A stretch of 8,288 bases of DNA from Pseudomonadota bacterium (GTDB taxonomy: Bacteria > Pseudomonadota > Gammaproteobacteria > Burkholderiales > Ferrovaceae), in contig JAJZDE010000057.1 of NCBI GenBank assembly GCA_021828745.1, positions 1-8,288 of the forward strand. The letters are read 5' to 3'. This document shows positions 1-8,288 of this stretch, one piece after another; the stretch's first letter is position 1, and each line of letters begins with the position of its first letter. The notes under the pieces are model-generated. The model was not told where the DNA came from. It was given only the letters and a program-made list of their open reading frames with translations, and did not search any database. The position numbers and the translations under genes are program-made.

Positions 1-91
1 GGCATTGATGGTCCTGTGGCGCCAGGGTCGTCCCTGGGATGCGCTGCTGATCGAAGAATTGATTTATTTCCAGGAATCCCTGGTCCATTGA
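1..91 (+). CDS. smg: Smg family protein (DUF494), 3' end only
   Basis: Frame 2 is open from the left edge to a TGA at 89-91 and encodes 29 residues, beginning ALMVLWRQG and ending YFQESLVH. This resembles the C-terminus of E. coli Smg, which has the same LMVL stretch, then a variable turn, then an acidic/hydrophobic helix (EELIYF here, EELLF in E. coli) and a final Leu/Val-His before the stop. Smg is a small conserved protein of uncertain function in beta- and gammaproteobacteria, usually encoded beside dprA. The start and most of the gene lie outside the window. The stop is 10 bp before the preferred topA start, so the two genes are probably co-transcribed. The match rests on a short fragment and on recalled family sequence, so the name is likely but not certain. 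Confidence 0.72.
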   Translation, partial: ALMVLWRQGRPWDALLIEELIYFQESLVH

Positions 92-101
92 GTGATTGAC
101 C

Positions 102-2741
102 GTGTCAAAAAAACTACTGATCGTTGAATCCCCCTCCAAAGCCAAGACCCTGAAAAAATATCTGGGTCCGGATTTTGAAATTCTCGCCTCCTACGGCCAT
201 GTGCGCGACCTCATCCCAAAATCTGGTGCGGTGGACCCAAATACCAACTTTTCCATGAAATATCAGTTGGTTGAGCGAAACAAAAAACATGTGGACGCCA
301 TTATGCGGGCAGTCAAGTCGGCGGATCATGTTTTTCTGGCCACTGACCCGGATCGCGAAGGAGAAGCCATAGCCTGGCATTTGGTGGAAATTCTTCGGCC
401 CTTGTTGGAAGGAAAGCCTTTTGAACGGGTCGTCTTTTATGAAATCACTCAAAATGCCATCAGGGATGCGGTAGCTCATCCGCGCGCCCTGTCACTGCCC
501 CTGGTCAACGCACAGCAGGCCCGCCGTGCGCTGGACTACCTGGTGGGCTTCAACCTTTCTCCCTTGTTATGGAAGAAAATTCGCCGTGGATTGTCAGCGG
601 GACGCGTACAAAGTCCGGCCCTGCGCCTGATCGTGGAACGCGAACAACAAATCACCGCCTTTCGTCAGGAAGAATACTGGACCCTTCATCTGGAGAGCCT
701 GAAAGAAGCGCAGCCATTTCAGGCCCGTTTGGTACAATGGGCGGGAGAAAAGTTGCAGACGCTCAGCATCACCTCGGAAGATCAGCAACGTGCCTGGCTG
801 GATTCGCTGAAAGATCAGCCGGCTCAGGTCCGCACCGTGGAGCGGAAGCAACGGCAACGTCACCCGGCCGCCCCTTTCACCACCTCGACCCTGCAACAGG
901 AATCGGTGCGCAAGTTGGGCTTCACCACCGACCGCACCATGAAAATGGCGCAGCAGTTGTATGAAGGGATTGATATCGGAAGCGGCGCCGTCGGTTTGAT
1001 CTCTTACATGAGAACCGATTCGGTGCAACTGTCTCAGGAAGCACTCACAGACATTCGAGACCATATCCAGGCAAATTTTTCGGCAGAATTTTTGCCGGTG
1101 AAACCGGTGTTCTACGCCAACAAAACCAAAAATGCCCAAGAGGCCCATGAGGCCATCCGACCGACCTCCATTGCGCGGACTCCGGAAAGCATGAGGGAAC
1201 ATCTTGCCCCTGATCAATTCCGCCTTTATGAAATGATCTGGAAGCGCACCGTGGCCAGTCAAATGACCTCTGCCCAGTTTGACACGGTCAGTGTGGATAT
1301 TTCCGTCGGTCCCCAGGCCTTGTTCCGGGCCACGGGGCAAACCATGACCTTTGCCGGATTCATCGTGGTCTACCGTGAAGATGTGGATGAAGCCCCCACC
1401 GCACACACCGAGGGTGACGAAAGCGATCGTCGCCTCCCTCCTCTCGTGGAAGGAGAGATGCTGCCCGTGGAGCGGTTGTGGGGAGAGCAGCACCACACTC
1501 AACCCCCCCCACGGTACACAGAAGCCAGTTTGGTCAAAGCGTTGGAGGAATTCGGCATTGGGCGCCCCTCGACCTACGCCAGCATCATCAGCACCTTGAT
1601 ACAGCGCGAGTACGTCACCCTCGATAAAAAGCGCTTCATGCCCACAGATGTGGGAGAAGTCGTCAATCGCTTCCTGACCGAACATTTTTCGCGCTATGTG
1701 GACTACGATTTCACGGCTCGGCTCGAAGATCAACTGGATCAAATCTCCGAAGGACGGTTGGAGTGGATCCCTGTACTGGATCAATTCTGGAAGGATTTTT
1801 CCGCTCAACTGGAAGAAAAATCTTCCGTATCCCGGGCGGAAATCACGCAAGAACTTCTGGAAGAAGTTTGTCCGAAATGTGGCAAACCGCTCACCGTACG
1901 TCTGGGAAAACGGGGAAAATTCGTCGGCTGTAGCGGCTATCCCGACTGCGATTTCACCCGGAATCGGGAAGGAACGCCCACCGTCGAGGCACCGACCCCC
2001 GTGGGAATGGATCCGGAGTCTCAACTTCCCATCGTGCTGATGAGTGGCCCATATGGGCCTTACGTACAATTGGGCGAATCTGGAGAAGCAGGAAAAAAAC
2101 CCAAGCGGGTTTCACTTCCCAAAGGGTTACTGCCGGCCCAGGTCACTCCAGACATTGCACTCAAACTCATTCAGTTGCCTCGTACGCTGGGCATGCATCC
2201 CGTCACCGAGAAGCCTGTGATCGTCAATATTGGTCGTTTCGGTCCGTATATCCAGAATGAGACCAATTTCCGTTCCATTCCAAAAACCGACTCCCTGTTC
2301 GACATTACCCTGGAGCGCGCCACCGCCTTACTGGCCGAACCGAAATCCCCAACTCGGGCCGCCGCCTCAGGAGGATTACTTCGCGCTCTGGGGGAACATC
2401 CCAAGGATCATCAACCGATCGAACTCTTCACTGGAAAATATGGCCCCTACGTCAAACATGGAAAACTGAACGTGACCGTTCCAGCAGACATGGCGATCGA
2501 TCAATTGACCCTGGACGACGCCCTGGATCTGATTGCCGCCAAATTGGCCAATGCCCCGGACGCGCCGGAAAAACCACCGGTCAATGGGAATCTGCTGTCT
2601 TTTACCCCGAAAGAACCCAACCGGCGGAGCAAAGCCCCACCCGGCAACAAAAAGCCCCGTTCTCCTTCCGCATCTCAGGGGCCTGCAAATCCCCGCAGCG
2701 CGCGCACACGAAAATCCTCACCGCGTAAAACCCCGGCATAG
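102..2741 (+). CDS. topA: DNA topoisomerase I (type IA, omega protein)
   Basis: Type IA topoisomerase that relaxes negative supercoils by cutting one strand through a 5'-phosphotyrosine link. Residues are numbered from the GTG at 102. The TOPRIM domain at the N-terminus has E9 (IVESPSKAK) and the acidic D82-P-D84-R-E86 motif. The catalytic tyrosine is Y302 in SYMRTDS. The PRYTEASLVKALEE and GRPSTYASII motifs are intact. One four-cysteine zinc ribbon follows (C590, C593, C610, C616), then three C-terminal repeats centred on G-x-[YF]-G-P-Y at about 649, 711 and 778. The protein ends in a Lys/Arg/Pro/Ser-rich tail from about 835. Its 879 residues are near the usual family length. A TTG at 96 would add two residues, but the GTG gives MSKKLLIVESP, in line with the family, and has a weak GAG-type ribosome site at a better distance. 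It is probably co-transcribed with smg upstream and the glycosyltransferase 5 bp downstream. Confidence 0.97.
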   Translation: MSKKLLIVESPSKAKTLKKYLGPDFEILASYGHVRDLIPKSGAVDPNTNFSMKYQLVERNKKHVDAIMRAVKSADHVFLATDPDREGEAIAWHLVEILRPLLEGKPFERVVFYEITQNAIRDAVAHPRALSLPLVNAQQARRALDYLVGFNLSPLLWKKIRRGLSAGRVQSPALRLIVEREQQITAFRQEEYWTLHLESLKEAQPFQARLVQWAGEKLQTLSITSEDQQRAWLDSLKDQPAQVRTVERKQRQRHPAAPFTTSTLQQESVRKLGFTTDRTMKMAQQLYEGIDIGSGAVGLISYMRTDSVQLSQEALTDIRDHIQANFSAEFLPVKPVFYANKTKNAQEAHEAIRPTSIARTPESMREHLAPDQFRLYEMIWKRTVASQMTSAQFDTVSVDISVGPQALFRATGQTMTFAGFIVVYREDVDEAPTAHTEGDESDRRLPPLVEGEMLPVERLWGEQHHTQPPPRYTEASLVKALEEFGIGRPSTYASIISTLIQREYVTLDKKRFMPTDVGEVVNRFLTEHFSRYVDYDFTARLEDQLDQISEGRLEWIPVLDQFWKDFSAQLEEKSSVSRAEITQELLEEVCPKCGKPLTVRLGKRGKFVGCSGYPDCDFTRNREGTPTVEAPTPVGMDPESQLPIVLMSGPYGPYVQLGESGEAGKKPKRVSLPKGLLPAQVTPDIALKLIQLPRTLGMHPVTEKPVIVNIGRFGPYIQNETNFRSIPKTDSLFDITLERATALLAEPKSPTRAAASGGLLRALGEHPKDHQPIELFTGKYGPYVKHGKLNVTVPADMAIDQLTLDDALDLIAAKLANAPDAPEKPPVNGNLLSFTPKEPNRRSKAPPGNKKPRSPSASQGPANPRSARTRKSSPRKTPA

Positions 2742-2746
2742 TTTTC

Positions 2747-3583
2747 ATGTGGTCGGTTCTCATCCCCACCTGGAACAATCTGGCGCTATTGAAACAGTGC
2801 CTGGCGTATTTGGAAAAATACACCCAGTTTCCCTATGAAGTGATTCTGCACATCAACGAGGGCAAAGATGGAACGCTGGAATGGGTTCGAGAACAGGGCA
2901 TTGCTCATACCCATTCCACGGAAAACGTCGGAATCTGCCAAGCCATCAACCAGATTGCGGAATTGGCAAACTATCCCTATCTGGTCTATCTGAACGATGA
3001 TATGGTTTGTCTGCCGCAATGGGATGTGGAACTTCAACGCCGCATCCAGTCGCTCGATACCGAGGCTTTCATGCTTTCCGGGACCATGATCGAACCGGTG
3101 GCTTCCGGCAACGCCTGCGCCATCGTGGCAGATTATGGTCGGGATCCCGAATCTTTTCGCGCTCAAGATCTTGTTCGAGATCTTCCCCAACTCGTGATTC
3201 CTGATTGGTACGGGGCAACGTGGCCCCCAACGGTCGTACATAGAAACTGGTGGAACAAGGTGGGGGGATACAGTTTGGAATTCTCGCCGGGCATGAGTAG
3301 CGATAATGATTTCTCCATGAAAATGTGGCAAGCCGGTTGCCGCATATTCCTTGGAGTCGGAACCGCGCGGGTTTACCACTTCATGTCCCGCTCAACGGGA
3401 AAAGTCAAAAAAAATGACGGACGCAGGCAATTCCTCAAAAAATGGGGGCTGACCCAATCCACTTTTGACCGTCATTTCCTGCGTCGAGGGTCGCCCGTCA
3501 CCACGCTGAGCCTTCCCGAACCCTCACCCAGTCCAAGGTATTTCCTGGACCGGGCAAGAAGCTGGCTGAAATCCTTGGGTTGA
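2747..3583 (+). CDS. Glycosyltransferase, family 2-like (GT-A fold), acceptor unknown
   Basis: This 278-residue protein starts with SVLIPTWNNLALLKQCL, the nucleotide-binding strand and helix typical of family 2 glycosyltransferases. The metal/nucleotide-sugar acidic motif is LNDDM with D84 and D85, in place of the usual DxD. A C-terminal half matches the family pattern: GGYSLEFSPG, then SDNDF (D186, D188, the likely catalytic-base region), then QAGCRI and ARVYH. There is no signal peptide and no clear membrane segment, so it is presumably cytosolic or membrane-peripheral. The donor and acceptor cannot be read from the sequence. Lipopolysaccharide, capsule or protein glycosylation are all possible. 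The ATG lies 5 bp after the topA stop with no good Shine-Dalgarno, which suggests translational coupling to topA. It ends 4 bp from the convergent gyrB stop. No other cell-envelope gene is in the window, so the neighbours do not reveal its role. Confidence 0.85.
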   Translation: MWSVLIPTWNNLALLKQCLAYLEKYTQFPYEVILHINEGKDGTLEWVREQGIAHTHSTENVGICQAINQIAELANYPYLVYLNDDMVCLPQWDVELQRRIQSLDTEAFMLSGTMIEPVASGNACAIVADYGRDPESFRAQDLVRDLPQLVIPDWYGATWPPTVVHRNWWNKVGGYSLEFSPGMSSDNDFSMKMWQAGCRIFLGVGTARVYHFMSRSTGKVKKNDGRRQFLKKWGLTQSTFDRHFLRRGSPVTTLSLPEPSPSPRYFLDRARSWLKSLG

Positions 3584-3587
3584 CCCC

Positions 3588-6050
<2,463 letters not shown>

Positions 6051-7160
6051 TCAAATTCGCATGGGCATGACAACGTATTTAAACTGGAGTTCGGCAGAAG
6101 GAAGCGTAATCAACATGCTGCTTCCCGTTTCTCCAAAAGAGCAGGTCACCTGATCCACGCTCAAATGTTGGAGAACTTCCAATAAGTAATTGATATTAAA
6201 ACCTATATCCAAAGGATCCTGAGTGTATTCCACTTCAAGTTCCTCATGGGCCTCCTCCTGTTCACTGTTGGAACAAATGATCGCCAGATTTCCTTGTGTC
6301 AGCAAAAACCGTACCCCCCGTACCTTATCGTTGGACAAAATGGAGGCACGCTGGAGTCCCTGCAACAAGGAAAGTCGTGAAATGGTGAAATGCCGATGAT
6401 GCGTAGTCGGTATTACCCTTTGATAATCAGGATACTTTCCTTCAATGACCTTGGTAAGAAATTCGGTTTGAGAAAACCTGAACTCCACCTGCGTTGAGTG
6501 AAATATCAACTCTACCGGATCATCGTTGGGTTGCAACAATTTGATCAACTCACTGACAGACCTCCGCGGTAGGATGGCTTCAACTTTATCGAAATTCTGA
6601 TCCATCTGATGGGTCGTGTAAGCCATCCGATGACCATCGGTAGCCACGGCGGTCACCTGATTGCCTTCAATGGCCAGATAAGTCCCGTTCAAATAAAACC
6701 GGACATCCTGTTGAGCTACTGCGTATTGTACTCGCTCCAGGAGGCTTCTGAGGAGTTTTTGGGTCAAGGTGACGCTTTTTCCTTCATCCGGTGCACGAGC
6801 CATGCCGGGAAAATCAACCCCTTCCAGAGTCAGCAGGTTGAACCGGCTTTTACCTGACCGTATCACCATTTTACCCGCACTTTGATCCAGCGTGAGAAGG
6901 CTGTTTTCAGGAAGACTACGCACGATATCATGAAGTTTTCGAGCAGAAACCAGGATGGCACTGGGTTCGCTGACCTGTTCCACAGGAGAATGGGTTTTCA
7001 CCTGGATCTCGAGATCTGTTCCTTGAACCTGCAACCGGTTTTCGAAGGTGTCGATCAGAACATTATTCAGAATCGCCATGGTTTGGCGTCTTTCGACAAT
7101 ACTGAGCAAAGGCTGCAAAGAGGTAAGAAGGTTTTCTCTTACTATCACTATAGTTGTCAT
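6051..7160 (-). CDS. dnaN: DNA polymerase III beta subunit (sliding clamp)
   Basis: The ring-shaped processivity clamp of the replicative polymerase, loaded on primed DNA by the gamma/tau complex; it also recruits other repair and replication proteins. The 369 residues match the usual length of about 366. Recognisable family features include NNVLI near residue 32, the GTDLEI segment that ends the first strand set, SGKSRFNLLTLEG with FPGM after it, VATDGHRMA, the ILPRRSVSELIKLL linker, EGKYPDYQRVIP, SNDKVRGVRF, and the near-invariant C-terminus YVVMPMRI. These mark the three tandem clamp domains. The ATG at 7160 is preceded by AGAGGG at correct spacing. It lies downstream of dnaA across a 217-bp spacer and 42 bp upstream of gyrB, consistent with a dnaA-dnaN-gyrB transcription unit, possibly with its own promoter in the spacer. 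Confidence 0.97.
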   Translation of the reverse strand: MTTIVIVRENLLTSLQPLLSIVERRQTMAILNNVLIDTFENRLQVQGTDLEIQVKTHSPVEQVSEPSAILVSARKLHDIVRSLPENSLLTLDQSAGKMVIRSGKSRFNLLTLEGVDFPGMARAPDEGKSVTLTQKLLRSLLERVQYAVAQQDVRFYLNGTYLAIEGNQVTAVATDGHRMAYTTHQMDQNFDKVEAILPRRSVSELIKLLQPNDDPVELIFHSTQVEFRFSQTEFLTKVIEGKYPDYQRVIPTTHHRHFTISRLSLLQGLQRASILSNDKVRGVRFLLTQGNLAIICSNSEQEEAHEELEVEYTQDPLDIGFNINYLLEVLQHLSVDQVTCSFGETGSSMLITLPSAELQFKYVVMPMRI

Positions 7161-7164
7161 ATAT

Positions 7165-7170
7165 CCCTCT
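7165..7170 (-). promoter_or_regulatory. Ribosome binding site of dnaN
   Basis: AGAGGG on the - strand lies 4 bases before the dnaN ATG at 7160. It is a clear Shine-Dalgarno match and supports that start. Confidence 0.65.
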
Positions 7171-7206
7171 TTAATAGGTAATGATAGGAGGCTGAAAAAT
7201 TCCGGG

Positions 7207-7244
7207 AAAACTCTTAAAATATAATAAGAAACATAATGATAAAG
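7207..7244. other. AT-rich segment, candidate DNA unwinding element
   Basis: Thirty-two of 38 bases are A or T, including TTAAAATATAATAAG-type sequence. It lies 12 bp from the nearest DnaA box-like site (7257-7265) on the dnaN side of the box cluster. That position would suit strand opening if this spacer is an origin. It could equally hold the -10 region of a dnaN promoter. Confidence 0.35.
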
Positions 7245-7256
7245 TGTTTCAAAGGA

Positions 7257-7265
7257 TGTTGATAA
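7257..7265 (-). promoter_or_regulatory. DnaA box, one mismatch
   Basis: On the - strand this reads TTATCAACA, matching the consensus TTATCCACA at 8 of 9 positions (C to A at position 6). It lies 23 bp from the perfect box at 7289-7297 and has the same orientation. It is likely a weak site that would need cooperation with the strong boxes. Confidence 0.45.
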
Positions 7266-7288
7266 GCCATTTTTTTACCGAATTGCTT

Positions 7289-7297
7289 TGTGGATAA
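7289..7297 (-). promoter_or_regulatory. DnaA box, perfect consensus
   Basis: TGTGGATAA on the + strand is the exact complement of TTATCCACA, the high-affinity DnaA 9-mer. It forms part of the left arm of a 14-bp inverted repeat, with the partner box at 7324-7332. Confidence 0.85.
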
Positions 7298-7323
7298 CCA
7301 AGAAAATAAAAAAAAATTCCTGT

Positions 7324-7332
7324 TTATCCACA
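7324..7332 (+). promoter_or_regulatory. DnaA box, perfect consensus
   Basis: TTATCCACA is an exact consensus 9-mer on the + strand. A degenerate copy, GCATCCACT (6 of 9), starts 11 bp further on at 7335, about one helical turn away, and may be a weak secondary contact. Confidence 0.85.
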
Positions 7333-7377
7333 AAGCATCCACTGGTTTTCCCCGGGTTATACCGTACTTATTTTGGG

Positions 7378-8288
7378 TTATCCATTGAGAATGCTGTTCA
7401 AGGCTTCGAAATCTCGTTGGGTCGTTTGATCGCTGCCACAGAGTTCCTGTATTTTTCTACAGGCATGTAGTACCGTCGTGTGGTCTCGTCCCCCGAAGGA
7501 TTCTCCGATGTCAGGCAGACTGAGACTGGTAATTTCCTTGGCCAGGGCCATTGCCATTTGTCGAGGTCGTGCGAGATTACGGGTACGTTTTTTTGAGAAC
7601 ATGTCGCTGACTTTGATTTTGTAGTAGTCCGCTACCGTTTTCTGAATGTTTTCAATGGATATTTGCCGATGCTGCAGTGCCAGAACATCTTTCAGCGCTT
7701 CCCGTGCAGAAATGACGCTGATGGATTCATTACGAAAGCGTGCGTAAGCGACCACCCGTTTTAATGCGCCTTCCAGTTCACGTACATTTGAACGAATGTG
7801 CTTGGCGATGAAGAAAGCGACGGATTCTTCAAGAACGATCGACTCCTTTTGCGCTTTACTGATCAAGATGGCTACCCGCATCTCGAGTTCAGGAGGCTCT
7901 ATGGCAACGGTCAACCCCCAGCCAAAACGTGAGATGAGTCGAGGCTCCATGCCTGATATTTCTTTGGGGAAGCTGTCGCATGTGATGATTATTTGTCGGT
8001 GTGATTCAACTAATGCATTGAATGCGAAGAAAAACTCTTCTTGAGTTCGAGTTTTATTACCAAAGAACTGGATATCATCGATCATCAACAGATCCAGGGT
8101 GTGGTAATACTGTTTGAAACTGTCAAAGGATTTGTGTTGATAAGCGCGGACGACATCAGAGACGTATTTTTCCGCGTGGATATAACGTACTCTGGCTTGA
8201 GGATTCCGCTCCAGAATATTATTGCCAATCGCTTGAATCAAGTGAGTCTTGCCGAGGCCTACTCCCCCATAAACGAAGAGAGGGTTGT
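7378..8288 (-). CDS. dnaA: Chromosomal replication initiator DnaA, N-terminus beyond the window
   Basis: AAA+ initiator that binds DnaA boxes, opens the origin and helps load DnaB; it also regulates transcription. The last 302 residues are present and the N-terminal domains I-II (roughly 150 residues) lie beyond the right edge. Counting from the first full codon, Walker A is [10 protein letters not shown] (K13), Walker B is [10 protein letters not shown] (D70, D71), sensor 1 is around D104 in TCDSFPKEI, and the arginine-finger box VII is RLISRFGWG with R120. Sensor 2 is NVRELEGAL (R169), and the DNA-binding domain IV has [20 protein letters not shown] and [15 protein letters not shown] (266-280). 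The frame is open to the edge. The TAA at 7378-7380 is followed by the 217-bp spacer before dnaN. DnaA boxes in that spacer suggest binding by its own product. Confidence 0.97.
   Translation of the reverse strand, partial: NPLFVYGGVGLGKTHLIQAIGNNILERNPQARVRYIHAEKYVSDVVRAYQHKSFDSFKQYYHTLDLLMIDDIQFFGNKTRTQEEFFFAFNALVESHRQIIITCDSFPKEISGMEPRLISRFGWGLTVAIEPPELEMRVAILISKAQKESIVLEESVAFFIAKHIRSNVRELEGALKRVVAYARFRNESISVISAREALKDVLALQHRQISIENIQKTVADYYKIKVSDMFSKKRTRNLARPRQMAMALAKEITSLSLPDIGESFGGRDHTTVLHACRKIQELCGSDQTTQRDFEALNSILNG

Larger units (their letters stand above)
7284..7337. repeat. 14-bp perfect inverted repeat carrying two DnaA boxes
   Basis: TGCTTTGTGGATAA at 7284-7297 is exactly complementary to TTATCCACAAAGCA at 7324-7337. 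The 26-bp spacer between the arms is 77% AT and contains A9. The symmetry extends 5 bp beyond each 9-mer, more than two opposed boxes need. The sequence could form a stem-loop on either strand, but there is no T-tract after the stem as in a simple terminator. Confidence 0.85.
7161..7377. other. dnaA-dnaN intergenic spacer, candidate oriC or DnaA-binding control region
   Basis: A 217-bp gene-free stretch that is much richer in A+T than the flanking genes. It contains two perfect DnaA boxes (7289-7297 and 7324-7332) in opposite orientation, an 8/9 box (7257-7265), a T7 tract (7270-7276), an A9 tract (7308-7316) and a 38-bp segment at 7207-7244 with only 6 G or C bases. Boxes next to AT-rich DNA that could unwind, between dnaA and dnaN, is a known origin arrangement in many bacteria. 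Only two strong boxes are present and the region upstream of dnaA is not in the window. It could therefore be one half of a bipartite origin, or a control site for dnaN expression. Confidence 0.55.

Noticed and set aside
107..113. A7 run at the start of topA as a programmed frameshift site.
   Set aside because: It encodes Lys-Lys in the conserved N-terminus, the frame is uninterrupted for 879 codons, and no stimulatory structure or alternative product is evident.
594..2069. Long open frame on the - strand opposite topA (491 codons).
   Set aside because: It lies wholly inside topA, has no recognisable domain, and is rich in Gly, His, Phe and Arg as expected from antisense reading of a biased coding frame. 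topA is unambiguous in this stretch.
2786..3379. Open frame on the - strand opposite the glycosyltransferase gene (197 codons).
   Set aside because: It has no family resemblance or ribosome site, and the + strand frame carries clear GT2 motifs from end to end.
3531..3550. Hairpin GTCCA...TGGAC near the end of the glycosyltransferase gene as a bidirectional terminator.
   Set aside because: The stem is short, contains a bulge and has no T-tract on either side. It lies within the coding frame.
7221..7252. Possible dnaN promoter on the - strand: TTGAAA (7252-7247) and TATTAT (7226-7221).
   Set aside because: The spacing is 20 bp, too long for a normal sigma-70 promoter, and the region is so AT-rich that such matches are expected by chance. 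A dnaN promoter in the spacer remains plausible but is not placed.
7378..7386. TTATCCATT at the dnaA stop as a further DnaA box.
   Set aside because: It matches 7 of 9 positions, with both mismatches in the important last two bases, and overlaps the coding end of dnaA. It is too weak to list as a site.

Overview
The window is a chromosomal housekeeping region around the replication-initiation genes of a proteobacterium. Six protein-coding genes are visible. Reading left to right they are the 3' end of smg, topA and a family-2-type glycosyltransferase on the + strand, then gyrB, dnaN and the 3' two thirds of dnaA on the - strand. Protein sequences (Gram-negative-type GyrB with the long TOPRIM insertion, an Smg tail, proteobacterial DnaA signature motifs) place it in the Beta/Gammaproteobacteria. 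The direct dnaN-gyrB junction without recF and the TopA with C-terminal GxxGPY repeats fit a betaproteobacterium best. This is an inference, and no genus can be named from the sequence alone. The + strand genes look somewhat richer in G+C than the dnaN/dnaA end.

Layout: 1-91 is the last 29 codons of smg. Positions 102-2741 are topA (DNA topoisomerase I), followed 5 bp later by a glycosyltransferase gene (2747-3583). This gene ends only 4 bp from the end of the convergent gyrB (3588-6008). dnaN (6051-7160) lies 42 bp upstream of gyrB in the same direction. A 217-bp AT-rich spacer (7161-7377) separates dnaN from dnaA (7378-8288, running off the right edge).

The dnaA-dnaN spacer is the most informative non-coding stretch. 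It holds two perfect 9-mer DnaA boxes embedded in a 14-bp perfect inverted repeat, one 8/9 box, an A9 tract and an 84% AT segment. It is a good candidate for oriC or for part of a bipartite origin. An autoregulatory DnaA-binding region is the alternative.

Functionally, DnaA opens the origin and DnaN is the sliding clamp for the replisome. Gyrase (GyrB here, GyrA elsewhere) introduces negative supercoils, and TopA removes excess negative supercoils. The two opposing supercoiling enzymes face each other across a small glycosyltransferase gene. I see no mobile element, CRISPR array, tRNA, rRNA or clear new system. The points worth a second look are the candidate origin, the topA/gyrB convergence and the out-of-place glycosyltransferase.
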